Assembly: GCA_041653995.1 (NCBI GenBank)
Contig: JBAZEK010000001.1
Location: 620,001 to 684,000, forward strand
Source of the DNA: Dehalococcoidia bacterium
GTDB taxonomy: Bacteria; Chloroflexota; Dehalococcoidia; GIF9; UBA5629
DNA: 64,000 bases
Direction of reading: 5' to 3'
The position numbers and the translations under genes were made by a program. Below are positions 31,825-41,152 of this stretch, piece after piece. Each line of letters begins with the position of its first letter. Positions within the stretch are counted from its first letter, which is position 1. Below the pieces are notes generated by a model. That model worked only from the letters and a program-made list of their open reading frames with translations. It had not been told where the DNA came from and did not search any database.

Positions 31825-33351
31825 TCATTTAGCGTAATCTACCGCCCTCACCTCTCGCATAACTGTAACCTTAATCTGTCCTGGATACTCGAGGCTGTCC
31901 TCGATCTTCTTAACGATATCTCGCGCCAGCCGCATGGCCGCCAGGTCGTCCACCTGCTCGGGCTTAACTATGATGCGCACCTCGCGTCCGGCCTGGATAG
32001 CGAAAGCTTTTTCCACGCCGGGGAAGCTGCTGGCGACGTTCTCCAGTGCTTCAATACGCTTGATGTACTGGTCGAGCGACTCGCGCCTGGCCCCCAGCCT
32101 GGAGCCGCTGATCTGGTCGGCGGTAGCCAGTATGAATCCCAGAGAGCTGGTCGTGGTGGCTTCGCCGTGGTGCTCGGATATGGCCTGCGACACTTCCACC
32201 GACTTGTCCCATTGCTTGACCAGGTTTGCGCCGATCAGAGCGTGCGGCCCTTCCACCTCGTGGTCCACGGCCTTGCCGATATCATGCAGCAGCGCAGCGC
32301 GCTTGGCCAGCGTTACGTTTGCCCCGATCTCAGCGGCCAGCATGCCGGCGATATGCGCCACCTCCAAGCTGTGCGTGAGCACGTTCTGCCCGTAGCTGGT
32401 TCTGAATTTAAGCCGTCCCAGCAGCTTGACCAGCTCCGGATGAAGGCCCTGCACTCCGGCTTTGCGGGAAGCCTGTTCGCCCTCGAGTTTTATAGTAGAC
32501 TCAACCTCGGTTTTGGCCTTGTCCACCACTTCCTCGATCCTGGCCGGGTGAATGCGTCCGTCCAGAATCAGGTTGGTAAGTGCGACCCTGGCCACTTCCC
32601 TGCGGATGGGGTCGAAGCTGGAAATGGTGACCGATTCGGGAGTATCGTCGATGATCAGGTCTACGCCCGTGGCCTGCTCCAGGGCACGTATATTGCGGCC
32701 CTCCCGTCCGATCAGTCTCCCTTTCATGTCATCACTGGGAAGCGGCACATTGGAGACAGTGGTCTCAGATACGACATCGGTGGCGCATCTCTGTATAGTG
32801 GTTGCCAGTATGTCCCTGGCTATATTATCGATATCGTCCTTGATGCGAACCTCCCATTCGCGCACGCGGCGGGAGGCATCTTCCTGAATCTCGCTTTCTA
32901 CAGCATTCAAAAGCTGTTGTTTGGCTTCGTCGCTGGACATTCCCGAGATCGCTTCAAGGCGCTGTAGCTGCCGTGTCTTGACTTCCTCCACCTGTTCCCT
33001 GACCGTGTCGATCTCCTTTTCCCTTCCGATCAGGCTGCGCTCCCTTCGTTCAAGGGCTTCGAGCTTGCGCTCCAGGCGTTCCTCGCGCTGGCTTGATCGT
33101 CTTTCGAGCCGTTGCAGCTCGTATCTACGTTCCCTGCTATCCGCCTCAGCCGCCGCCCTAACCTTCACCGCCTCTTCTTTGGCGTCCAGGATTAACTGTT
33201 CGTATTTAGCTTGTGCGCTCTCAAGTAGCTTCTTTGCTTCGTTTTGCGCGTTGCGTATCTGTTGATTTGCTAATAATTGCCGGGCAAAGTATCCAACCAG
33301 TAGAAACAACACGGCCACAAGGCCGATTATCACGTAGTATATCCAGTCCAT
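31825..33351 (-). CDS. rny: Ribonuclease Y
   Basis: A 508-residue membrane-anchored endoribonuclease that starts mRNA decay. It has one N-terminal helix (residues 4-24), a long charged coiled coil to about residue 190, a KH domain with GRLIGREGRNIRALEQATG, and an HD domain with HDIGKAVDHE near residue 360 and HHGEA further on. The tail IKVTVMREVRAVDYAK is the family signature. Upstream 114 bp separate it from recX; it probably shares transcription with recA-recX. Confidence 0.95.
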   Translation of the reverse strand: MDWIYYVIIGLVAVLFLLVGYFARQLLANQQIRNAQNEAKKLLESAQAKYEQLILDAKEEAVKVRAAAEADSRERRYELQRLERRSSQREERLERKLEALERRERSLIGREKEIDTVREQVEEVKTRQLQRLEAISGMSSDEAKQQLLNAVESEIQEDASRRVREWEVRIKDDIDNIARDILATTIQRCATDVVSETTVSNVPLPSDDMKGRLIGREGRNIRALEQATGVDLIIDDTPESVTISSFDPIRREVARVALTNLILDGRIHPARIEEVVDKAKTEVESTIKLEGEQASRKAGVQGLHPELVKLLGRLKFRTSYGQNVLTHSLEVAHIAGMLAAEIGANVTLAKRAALLHDIGKAVDHEVEGPHALIGANLVKQWDKSVEVSQAISEHHGEATTTSSLGFILATADQISGSRLGARRESLDQYIKRIEALENVASSFPGVEKAFAIQAGREVRIIVKPEQVDDLAAMRLARDIVKKIEDSLEYPGQIKVTVMREVRAVDYAK

Positions 33352-33465
33352 AATTCAGTAGCCTCTCTTTATAAATAAACCTTTGCGGGTTATACATTTT
33401 GTTGAACCTCGATAATTATTATACCCTTATTTAACGGTTCGTAACCAGTTTATTTAAAAAATCGA

Positions 33466-33978
33466 CTATTTTCCGGTCCCGCCGTCCATCCTGCTCTCCC
33501 ATAACTGCCTGATAACTCCCCGAACCAGATCGGACCCATAACCTTTCCTGCCCAGATACGCAGCCAGGCGCTTGTAGAACTCCGGATAATCAAGGTCTTT
33601 CAGATGCCTGGCCTTGCTCATGCCCGCGCGCAAGGCGTTGGCCTCGTCATTGATATGGCCGGTTACTCGTTCGATAATCGTGCCGTCCACACCTTTCTGC
33701 ATGAGCTCGCGCTTTATCATCAGGCTGCTTTTATGCCTGTGCGACACACGTTCCCTGGCCCACATCTCAGAAAAGGTAGTGTCATCTATCAGCTTTAGCT
33801 TCTTCAGTTTTGCGACGGCACGACTCACAGATTCATCCGTGAACCTGCGTTTGAACATCAGGTGGCGGCGCACCTCGGCCTCACTGCGAGGCCTGTACTC
33901 TATGTAATGCAGCGCAGCCTCGTAACATTTCGGGTATTCGTCCCCCGACTTTTCCTGGGAGGCTTCACCCTTAGTCAA
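33466..33978 (-). CDS. recX: RecX regulatory protein
   Basis: A 170-residue helical protein of three RecX repeats: EAALHYIEYRPRSEAEVRRH, LKLIDDTTFSEMWARERVSH, and SLMIKRELMQKGVDG. It modulates RecA filaments by direct binding. The TTG at 33978 overlaps the recA stop and has GGAAG just upstream, so it is preferred; another TTG at 34023 would add 15 residues and lengthen the overlap. Placement immediately after recA is the usual arrangement. Confidence 0.85.
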   Translation of the reverse strand: MTKGEASQEKSGDEYPKCYEAALHYIEYRPRSEAEVRRHLMFKRRFTDESVSRAVAKLKKLKLIDDTTFSEMWARERVSHRHKSSLMIKRELMQKGVDGTIIERVTGHINDEANALRAGMSKARHLKDLDYPEFYKRLAAYLGRKGYGSDLVRGVIRQLWESRMDGGTGK

Positions 33979-35014
33979 CTGCTTCCTTTCCGGCCGGACC
34001 GCCCGCCTGTCCCGCGAGGGCAATCTGCCTGATCTGTTTCTCTATCTCGGCCGCCGTTTCAGGATGCTGCATAAGGTATTCGCGCGCCTTCTCCCTGCCC
34101 TGCCCCAATTTGGCGCCGGCGAAGTCGAAAAAAGCACCCGATTTCTTGATGATGCCTGTGCTGACACCCAGATCGATTATATCGCCCTCTTTGCTGATGC
34201 CGCTGTTAAACATTATGTCAAACTCAGCGACACGATAGGGCGATGCCACCTTGTTTTTAACGACCTTGGCGCGCACACGGTTGCCGATGATCTCGCTGCC
34301 GTTTTTTATAGCCTCGGACTTGCGCAGGTCTATTCTGATGGAGCTGTAGAACTTCAGCGCCCTGCCTCCCGGCGTCACCTCCGGATTGCCGAAAATCACG
34401 CCGACCTTCTCCCTCAGCTGGTTGATAAAAATAACAGCGGTATTGGATTTGCTGATCTCATGCGTAAGTTTGCGCAGCGCCTGCGACATCAGCCTGGCCT
34501 GAAGGCCGACATGAGAATCCCCCATCTCGCCCTCTATTTCCGCCCGCGGCACCAGCGCCGCCACGCTGTCGATGACCACCACATCCAGCGCATGCGTCCT
34601 CACCATCCTCTCAGTGATATCCAGCGCCTCCTCGCCCGTCCCCGGCTGTGCGCCCTTCAACGCGTCCACGTTTACGCCGCAGACCGACGCGTAATTGGTG
34701 TCGAGCGCATGCTCGGCATCGATATACAGCACCAGCCCGCCCGTTTTCTGTGCCTGGGCGATGATGTTAAGCGCCAGAGTTGTCTTGCCAGAAGCCTCCG
34801 CGCCGTATATCTCCGTTATACGCCCCCGCGGTATTCCTCCCACACCCAGAGCCAGGTCCAGGCTCAGGGACCCAGTTGGTATGACATCAACTTTCACCCT
34901 TGCCTGCCGCTCACCCAGCGACATAATTGAGCCCGCCCCATACTGCTTCTCGATCTGGCTTATTGCCAGGTCCAGAGCCTTTCCTTTTTCCACCCTTTCT
35001 TTATCCAATTCCAT
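33971..35014 (-). CDS. recA: Recombinase A
   Basis: A 347-residue RecA with Walker A GAEASGKTT, LYIDAEHALD, VIDSVAALVP (Walker B), the L1/L2 loops (GEMGDSHVGLQARLMSQAL, INQLREKVGVIFGNPE) and TPGGRALKFY. It catalyses homologous strand exchange and SOS induction. ATG 35014 is chosen for GGAGGAG upstream; 12 more in-frame codons precede it without need. It starts a leftward operon with recX, rny, ymdB and a PHP gene. No consensus LexA box could be recognised at the promoter. Confidence 0.97.
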   Translation of the reverse strand: MELDKERVEKGKALDLAISQIEKQYGAGSIMSLGERQARVKVDVIPTGSLSLDLALGVGGIPRGRITEIYGAEASGKTTLALNIIAQAQKTGGLVLYIDAEHALDTNYASVCGVNVDALKGAQPGTGEEALDITERMVRTHALDVVVIDSVAALVPRAEIEGEMGDSHVGLQARLMSQALRKLTHEISKSNTAVIFINQLREKVGVIFGNPEVTPGGRALKFYSSIRIDLRKSEAIKNGSEIIGNRVRAKVVKNKVASPYRVAEFDIMFNSGISKEGDIIDLGVSTGIIKKSGAFFDFAGAKLGQGREKAREYLMQHPETAAEIEKQIRQIALAGQAGGPAGKEAVD

Positions 35015-35072
35015 TTCTCCTCCTGCGATATTTTTTCCCCACAACCACACCTGTTAAACCTTAATTAAAACA

Positions 35073-35101
35073 ATTGTACTACTTATAAAAATATAATGCA
35101 A
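35073..35101 (-). promoter_or_regulatory. recA promoter
   Basis: Minus strand TTGCAT (35101-35096), 17-bp spacer, TACAAT (35078-35073). Its -35 is only three bases from the -35 of the divergent fmdB promoter. Confidence 0.65.
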
Positions 35102-35104
35102 CAC

Positions 35105-35133
35105 TTGACTATTGCGGTCAAATTTCGCAAAAT
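35105..35133 (+). promoter_or_regulatory. Promoter of the third fmdB gene
   Basis: TTGACT (35105-35110), 17-bp spacer, CAAAAT (35128-35133), then ACGGAG and the ATG at 35151. Confidence 0.55.
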
Positions 35134-35150
35134 TTTACGGAGCGTATAAT

Positions 35151-35390
35151 ATGCCTATCTATGAATATATCTGCCCCAAATGCCACATCCGCTTCGAGCA
35201 GCTTCGCTCATTTTCCAGCTCCGAAAAGGACGCCGAGTGCCCGAAGTGCAAGGCTCCCTCCAGCCGCGCCATATCCAAATTCGTTTCGCGCTCCAAGTCG
35301 GACTTCGGCATGCTCGACCATATGCCTTCCAGCGGTGGCGGAAAATCCTGCAGCGGATGCTCGTCCACCAACTGCTCGACCTGCGGTTGA
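35151..35390 (+). CDS. FmdB-family zinc ribbon protein 3
   Basis: A 79-residue protein opening MPIYEYICPKC, with a second CPKC knuckle (cysteines 8, 11, 30 and 33). It differs from the two copies at the left end in having a glycine/serine tail with four further cysteines (CSGCSSTNCSTCG), as in many short FmdB proteins. ACGGAG eight bases before the ATG; 13 in-frame codons upstream lie in the promoter. It is divergent from recA. No function beyond zinc binding can be given. Confidence 0.82.
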   Translation: MPIYEYICPKCHIRFEQLRSFSSSEKDAECPKCKAPSSRAISKFVSRSKSDFGMLDHMPSSGGGKSCSGCSSTNCSTCG

Positions 35391-35420
35391 GCTCTTTTCT
35401 GCGGTCAATACTTAGTAAGC

Positions 35421-36128
35421 TCAGCACCGCCTGTTCAGCATCGTCTTCTCTATCACCAGCACAGCCAGACCCAGTATCACGGCCTCAGCCATGATCGTGG
35501 CCGTGACCATGATGGCCGCATCGAAGAAAAAGTTTTCCGTGAACATCATGATCAAATAATCTTTTGAGGGATCCAGCAGCCAGAGTTCATTGGAAAAGCT
35601 GACGATGTGAAACAGATAGAAAAGGCTGTTGAAATCTATCAGTGACCATACTACCAGCAGCACCATTAATGACAGTGTTGCAATCGCACCAACCAGAATG
35701 CCGCGCAGCAGCCGCCGAATCCCCAGTATGGCGAAGACCGCGGCGCCGGATGCCAGGAAGGCCAGTATGGCTGCGGTCTGCAGTATCTTGAAGACCGAGA
35801 TTATATAACGTACGTCTTCCAGGTGGGTCAGCTCCTTTTGATTGTAAAGCAGCCTTGGTTGCTCCCACGCCTCTACGGCCATCTGGGGCGACACCAGCTT
35901 TCCGCTGAAATAGTCCACCATGTTTTGAGCCACACCCTCCAAATGTATGTCGCTGATGCCAGTGGCCGCGCTTATCTCGTATTTATTGAATCCGTACCTG
36001 TACAGGCCCGGGGAATGCGCATAGATATTGACCGTGCTCGAGATGATGAGGACCGGTATCGATATAAACAGCACGGCTAAAACCAGCCATCCGGCCGGAT
36101 TTATCTTCTTGGCTTTGATCTCCGTCAT
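35421..36128 (-). CDS. DUF1461 (TIGR01906) integral membrane protein
   Basis: A 235-residue membrane protein with a first helix at about 15-35, an extracytoplasmic stretch of about 80 residues (HSPGLYRYGFNKYEISAATG, EQPRLLYNQKELTHLEDVR), and three further helices. The YNQKELTHLEDVR and SFSNELWLLDPSKDYLI segments are hallmarks of the family, known from firmicutes and Chloroflexota with lipoprotein-modification or unknown roles. ATG 36128 is better spaced from GGGGGAG than the TTG three codons earlier. It is divergent from dnaE. Confidence 0.8.
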   Translation of the reverse strand: MTEIKAKKINPAGWLVLAVLFISIPVLIISSTVNIYAHSPGLYRYGFNKYEISAATGISDIHLEGVAQNMVDYFSGKLVSPQMAVEAWEQPRLLYNQKELTHLEDVRYIISVFKILQTAAILAFLASGAAVFAILGIRRLLRGILVGAIATLSLMVLLVVWSLIDFNSLFYLFHIVSFSNELWLLDPSKDYLIMMFTENFFFDAAIMVTATIMAEAVILGLAVLVIEKTMLNRRC

Positions 36129-36212
36129 TTGATTCAAATCTCCCCCTATCGAACCGCGTTCGACCCCGAAAACTTGTGTTATAATTTTATACTAAATTTC
36201 CGGGCGTGCCGT

Positions 36213-39200
36213 ATGTTTACCCACCTACACGTTCATACCGAGTACAGCTTGCTTGACGGTTGCTGCCGTATTATACCCCTTATACACAGGGCCAAGGACC
36301 TCGGCATGCGCAGTCTGGCCATCACCGACCACGGGAATATGTACGGCGTCATTGATTTCTATAGGACGGCCAGGGAGTGCGGCATCAAGCCCATCGTCGG
36401 CTGCGAGGTCTATATCTCTCCCGGCGATTACCGCAGCCGGGAGGCGGCTGATAAGACCAATTACCATGCCACCCTGCTGGCGCAGAATCATACCGGATAC
36501 AACAACCTCATTCAGCTCGTGACGCTGGCCAACTTCGAAGGATTCTATTACAAGCCCCGCATCGACAGAGATCTCCTGCTCAAATACGGGGAGGGCCTGG
36601 TGATTCTCTCAGGCTGCGCCCAGGGCGAGTTGGGACGCCTGATATTGCAAAACCGTCTGAGTGAGGCCGAGGAGGCCGCAACCTGGTATAAAAGCCACTT
36701 TCCGCATTACTATATCGAGATCCAGCGACATCCCATGGCGGAGATCGAAAAGATCAACGAAGGCCTGCTCAAGCTGGCTCGACAACTCGACATACCCATC
36801 GTTGCCACCAATGATGTCCACTATATTCACAAGGAAGACGCCTACATCCACGATATCCTTCTGTGCATCGGAACCAATACCACGGTCAATGACGAGCGCC
36901 GCCTAAAGATGGACGGCGACTATTTCTACCTGAAGACGCCGCAGGAGATGCAGGAGCAGTACGCCGATATACCCGATGCCATTGAAAACACACGCGTTAT
37001 CGACTCGCTCTGCAACCTCGAGATCGAGTTCGGCAAGCCCCACCTGCCTCAGGTGGATCTGCCTGAGGGGAAGACATCGCATGCATACCTGTCGGTGCTG
37101 TGCTGGAGGGGGCTCAAGGAAAGGCTGCCCGACGCCGATGCGGCTACTGAAAAACGACTCGAATACGAGCTCGACGTAATCGAGAAGACGCAGTTCGCCG
37201 ACTATTTTCTTGTGGTTCATGACCTCGTGTTGTTTGTTAGAAAAAGCGGCATCTTTTTCGGTGTTCGCGGCAGCGCCGCAGCCAGCCTGGCCCTTTTCTG
37301 CCTGGGCATCACCGATATCAATCCCCTCACTTACAACCTGGTGTTCGAGCGGTTTCTCAACATAGAGCGCCGCGAGATGCCCGATATCGATCTCGATTTC
37401 CAGGATGACAGACGGGAAGAGGTGATCGCCTATGTCAACCAGAAATACGGCACAGACCATGTGGCGCAGATCATCACCTTCGGTACGCTGGGCGCCAGGG
37501 CGGCCATCAGGGACGTAGGCCGGGCGCTGGGCATGAACTACGGCTCGGTCGACCAGGTGGCCCGTCTGATACCGGCCAGGCCCAACATCCGTCTGGATGA
37601 TGCCATGATGGAAGTCAAAGAGCTGACCGATATGTATAACGCCGATGAGATAATGCGCAAGCTGATCGACACGGCCAAGAAGCTGGAAGGCATCTCCCGC
37701 CATTCCAGCACGCACGCCGCCGGTGTGGTTATATCGCGAGAACCTCTCACGCGCTACCTGCCCATGCAGCGCGCCGGCCGCGATGTCGGTCAACACTCGG
37801 GCATGACACAGTTCTCCATGGACAATGTGGCCAGGCTCGGCCTGCTCAAGCTCGATTTTCTGGGCCTGGCGAACCTCACCCTTCTGGCCAAGGCCAGGGA
37901 GGTCATCGGCCAGCAGCACGGCACCGTACTGGACCTGCTCAAGATTCCGATCAACGACCCCAAGACTTTTGAGCTGTTCTCGTCAGGCGAGACTATGGGG
38001 ATCTTCCAGCTTGAAAGCCCGGGCATGCGGCGCTATATCAAAGAGCTCAGTCCAACCAAGTTCACCGATATAGCGGCCATGGTGGCGCTCTATCGTCCAG
38101 GACCCATGGAGCATATACCCACCTTTATCAGGGCCAAGCACGGGCTGGAGTCGGTGCACTACCCTCACCCCGACCTGGTGCCCATACTCGAGGATACTTA
38201 CGGAGTGATAGTATACCAGGACCAGGTGCTCTTTATCGTACAGCGTTTCGCCGGATACAGCCTGGGCCGCGCCGATATCATCCGCAAAGCCATGGGCAAG
38301 AAGGACGCCGCTGTGATGAAGAAGGAGCGGCAGAATTTTATTGACGGAGCCCGTACCAAGGGCTACACGGAGAATGAAGCCGCCGCTATCTTCAGCCTGA
38401 TCGAGCCGTTTGCCGGGTATGCCTTCAACAAGGCGCACAGCGTAAGCTACGCACGCATAGCTTACGAGACAGCCTATCTCAAGGCCAATTATCCCATCGA
38501 ATATATGGCTGCGTTCCTTAACACATACTTCGATAAGGCGGACCGTATAGCCTCCGCCGTCTCCGAATGCAGGCGTATGGGAATTGAGGTGCTCAAACCG
38601 GACATCAACCACAGCTATGCGCATTTCACCATCGAAGCGGACGGAGACAGACGCGCCATCAGGTTCGGCATGGTCTCCGTCAAGAACGTTGGCTCCAACG
38701 CCGTGCAGCCCATTATTGAGGCCCGCGAAAGCGGAGGTGAATTTAAATCGATCGAGGATTTCTGCCGCCGGGTGGACCTGCGCAACGTTAATAAGAAGGT
38801 CGTCGAGAGTCTGGTTAAAGCCGGGGCATTAGATAGTCTGGGCCAGCGGGGTTCATTGCTGGCAGCCATCGACCGTATCGTGTCGCTGTCCCAGCGTGAG
38901 CAACGCCAGCGGCAATCAGGCCAATCCAGCATGTTCGACCTCTTCGGGAATAATGTGGATATCCCTCTACCGGCCCTGGACCTGCAGGATTTCGATGTGG
39001 CGCTGCAGGAGCGACTACTGTGGGAGAAGGAGTTGATGGGTCTTTATTTCTCCGAGCACCCGCTCACCGCCATGGCATCCCGTTTGGCCGAGCACGCCAC
39101 GGTGCTGTGCGGCGAGATAAATAACGAGATGGCCGGCGAGAAAGTCGTCGTGGCCGGCATGGTTACCGCAGTCAGGCATGTGACCACCAGGACCAACCGG

Positions 39201-39680
39201 CTCTTCATTATCGCTACTTTCGAGGACCTCAACGGCAGCATTGAGGTTACCGTCTGGTCAGACGTTTACTCGCAAACACAGGACCTGTGGATGGACGGCA
39301 GCATCCTGCTGGTGGAAGGCTACATCAAAGTCAGGGAGGACAGGGCTAACATCAACTGTACCAAAGTGAGCCGCTATGAGCCGGAGGCGGCCAGGCCCGA
39401 GCCGATAAAGACTGAGCCTTTAAAGCCGGACAATGGCGGTAAAAACAACCACGTTAAGCCCAGGACACTCATAATCAACATCAGGCAGAGCAACGACTCG
39501 CAGAAAGACCTGGAGTATCTGCAAAAGGTGATGGAAGTGCTGCGCAGGTACCCCGGCAACGACAGCGTGCAGCTGGCTATCGGCAGAGGTGAGGAGATCA
39601 CGCGCCTGGAAGTGCCCGATATTAAGGTCGATAACTCCGATGAACTGTTGCAGGAGCTCTCTCATCAGAACGGCGGCTGA
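36213..39680 (+). CDS. dnaE: DNA polymerase III alpha subunit
   Basis: An 1155-residue replicative polymerase. It has an N-terminal PHP domain (FTHLHVHTEYSLLDG, ITDHGNMYG), palm catalytic acids in MPDIDLDFQDDRREEVI, GVRGSAAASLALFCLGI, the fingers block SSTHAAGVVIS, the FNKAHSVSYARIAYETAYLK region, then helix-hairpin-helix and an OB fold (VVVAGMVTAVRHVTTRTNRL, ATFEDLNGSIEVTVW). The start is ATG 36213, at the PHP motif. TATAAT lies at 36180-36185. A degenerate C-terminal tau-binding region follows. The PHP metal ligands look intact, so proofreading within the same chain is possible (inference). Confidence 0.97.
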   Translation: MFTHLHVHTEYSLLDGCCRIIPLIHRAKDLGMRSLAITDHGNMYGVIDFYRTARECGIKPIVGCEVYISPGDYRSREAADKTNYHATLLAQNHTGYNNLIQLVTLANFEGFYYKPRIDRDLLLKYGEGLVILSGCAQGELGRLILQNRLSEAEEAATWYKSHFPHYYIEIQRHPMAEIEKINEGLLKLARQLDIPIVATNDVHYIHKEDAYIHDILLCIGTNTTVNDERRLKMDGDYFYLKTPQEMQEQYADIPDAIENTRVIDSLCNLEIEFGKPHLPQVDLPEGKTSHAYLSVLCWRGLKERLPDADAATEKRLEYELDVIEKTQFADYFLVVHDLVLFVRKSGIFFGVRGSAAASLALFCLGITDINPLTYNLVFERFLNIERREMPDIDLDFQDDRREEVIAYVNQKYGTDHVAQIITFGTLGARAAIRDVGRALGMNYGSVDQVARLIPARPNIRLDDAMMEVKELTDMYNADEIMRKLIDTAKKLEGISRHSSTHAAGVVISREPLTRYLPMQRAGRDVGQHSGMTQFSMDNVARLGLLKLDFLGLANLTLLAKAREVIGQQHGTVLDLLKIPINDPKTFELFSSGETMGIFQLESPGMRRYIKELSPTKFTDIAAMVALYRPGPMEHIPTFIRAKHGLESVHYPHPDLVPILEDTYGVIVYQDQVLFIVQRFAGYSLGRADIIRKAMGKKDAAVMKKERQNFIDGARTKGYTENEAAAIFSLIEPFAGYAFNKAHSVSYARIAYETAYLKANYPIEYMAAFLNTYFDKADRIASAVSECRRMGIEVLKPDINHSYAHFTIEADGDRRAIRFGMVSVKNVGSNAVQPIIEARESGGEFKSIEDFCRRVDLRNVNKKVVESLVKAGALDSLGQRGSLLAAIDRIVSLSQREQRQRQSGQSSMFDLFGNNVDIPLPALDLQDFDVALQERLLWEKELMGLYFSEHPLTAMASRLAEHATVLCGEINNEMAGEKVVVAGMVTAVRHVTTRTNRLFIIATFEDLNGSIEVTVWSDVYSQTQDLWMDGSILLVEGYIKVREDRANINCTKVSRYEPEAARPEPIKTEPLKPDNGGKNNHVKPRTLIINIRQSNDSQKDLEYLQKVMEVLRRYPGNDSVQLAIGRGEEITRLEVPDIKVDNSDELLQELSHQNGG

Positions 39681-39692
39681 ATCGGCAGATTA

Positions 39693-40580
39693 TTATTCTA
39701 TGAATTCACGGATCAGGGAATTAATCAGCAGTGGTTTTTCGCGTACCACCCAATGTGAAGCATCGGGCACCCTTTTGACGCTCAACTGCGTCACATATTC
39801 ATCCAACCCACTGATACAGCCGGTTAAGAGGGCGGTATCCTTCTCCCCCCAGATTACCATGGTAGGCAGCGAGATTTTGGGCAACGTTGCCGCAGCAGCC
39901 GGCTTTTTGATCGGCTCTTCAGTGTTTTCCAGGGCTTCTACATCCATAGCCCGGTAGTAGTTCAGCCCGCCGGTCAGCGCACCAGGCTGTGCCCAGGCTT
40001 TTTTATAGCCTTGTATATCCGCGTCTTTGAGTACCCCGCTTTTAATGATCTCGCCAAAAGCCATGTTTATGAGCCATGAGTAATCATCGGCAGCAAGCAC
40101 GGATTCCGCTTCAGGGCTGCGGAACAGCAGCATGTATTTGCTGGCTCTGCGTTGCGCCGGATTCTCCCTTAGCTCCCGCTCGAAGGTGGCGGGATGCGGT
40201 GAATTAATGATAACCAGTTTTTCCAGATATTGAGGATAAAACATAGCAAATGTCCAGGCCACGGCGCCGCCCCAGTCATGTGCCACCAGCACGAACTTCT
40301 TATGGCCCAGATATTCGGCAACCTGCCTGATATCTTCCACAAGGTATTTTTGCCTGTATTGTTTCACCTCCGCCGGTTTGGAGGACAGGTTGTAGCCACG
40401 CATATCCGGCGCGATCGCAAGATGGTCTTTGCCGAATTCCTCGAGCTGTTCCTTCCACATATCCCAATACTCCGGGAATCCATGCAGGAACATGATCAGC
40501 GGTCCTTTGCCGCTGTGCGCGTAGTGAAGTTTTATCCCGTTGACATCCGCAAAACCATGCTCAATCACGTTCCACCTCAC
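39693..40580 (-). CDS. Alpha/beta-hydrolase, epoxide hydrolase-like
   Basis: A 295-residue hydrolase with oxyanion motif HGFPEYWDMW, nucleophile elbow VAHDWGGAVAW (Asp nucleophile), acid in WGEKDTALL and catalytic His in PDASHWVV. An Asp nucleophile with HGFP matches epoxide hydrolases and haloacid/haloalkane dehalogenases rather than esterases; the halide-binding Trp after the nucleophile is present in both. Two GTG starts are possible: 40580, or 40568 with AGGTGG just before it. It converges on dnaE, with 12 bp between the stop codons. Confidence 0.82.
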   Translation of the reverse strand: MRWNVIEHGFADVNGIKLHYAHSGKGPLIMFLHGFPEYWDMWKEQLEEFGKDHLAIAPDMRGYNLSSKPAEVKQYRQKYLVEDIRQVAEYLGHKKFVLVAHDWGGAVAWTFAMFYPQYLEKLVIINSPHPATFERELRENPAQRRASKYMLLFRSPEAESVLAADDYSWLINMAFGEIIKSGVLKDADIQGYKKAWAQPGALTGGLNYYRAMDVEALENTEEPIKKPAAAATLPKISLPTMVIWGEKDTALLTGCISGLDEYVTQLSVKRVPDASHWVVREKPLLINSLIREFIE

Positions 40581-40615
40581 GACGAGTATTTATAGCACCA
40601 CAGGGGTGAACTAAT

Positions 40616-41131
40616 TCAGGATAGGATCCGGCAGCCTTCCAGCTCCAGCAGCATGAGCTTGGTCTTTACATCCCCGGCGCTGCCCCTGAATCCGCCGGGC
40701 TTCCCATCGCTGCGTATCACCCTGTGGCAAGGTATGATCAGTGGCAGCGGATTAGTGGCCAGCGCTCGGCCCACCGCGCGGCCGGCCAGGGGATTGCCGG
40801 CTTTTTCAGCCACCCACTTGTAGCTTCTTACCTGTCCGTATGGTATCTCCCCGACAGCCTTCCAGATTCTGCTCTGGAAAGTCGTGGCGCCCGATAGGTC
40901 CAGCCTGCAATGAAAACCGTCCTTCCCGCCTTTAAAATAGTCCAACACCTGTCTCCGCAGGCCGTCCATGCTGTCAGACTTATCTAAATCCGCAATGTGA
41001 CCGGCGCCCAGCTGTGCCAGGGCTTCTTTCTTATCAGGAACGGGCAGATTCAACCTGAGAACACCCTTCTCTGAAAAGGAGATTCCCACCCATCCGCAAG
41101 TCGTTAGTACGAGGTCATAAATCATCTGCAT
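40616..41131 (-). CDS. ogt: Methylated-DNA-protein-cysteine methyltransferase
   Basis: A 171-residue repair protein with the acceptor motif LIIPCHRVIRSDGKPGGF, the helix-turn-helix VGEIPYGQVRSYKWVAEKAG and GRALATNPLP. It removes O6-alkyl groups from guanine by irreversible transfer to the cysteine. The N-terminal domain is divergent, as usual. It is upstream of the hydrolase gene, in the same direction. Confidence 0.95.
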   Translation of the reverse strand: MQMIYDLVLTTCGWVGISFSEKGVLRLNLPVPDKKEALAQLGAGHIADLDKSDSMDGLRRQVLDYFKGGKDGFHCRLDLSGATTFQSRIWKAVGEIPYGQVRSYKWVAEKAGNPLAGRAVGRALATNPLPLIIPCHRVIRSDGKPGGFRGSAGDVKTKLMLLELEGCRILS

Positions 41132-41152
41132 CGCAGACCGGATAAAAATACA

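Noticed and set aside
35015..35111. LexA box at the recA promoter
   Set aside because: Neither the E. coli-type nor the Bacillus-type consensus is present; lineage-specific boxes cannot be excluded by eye.
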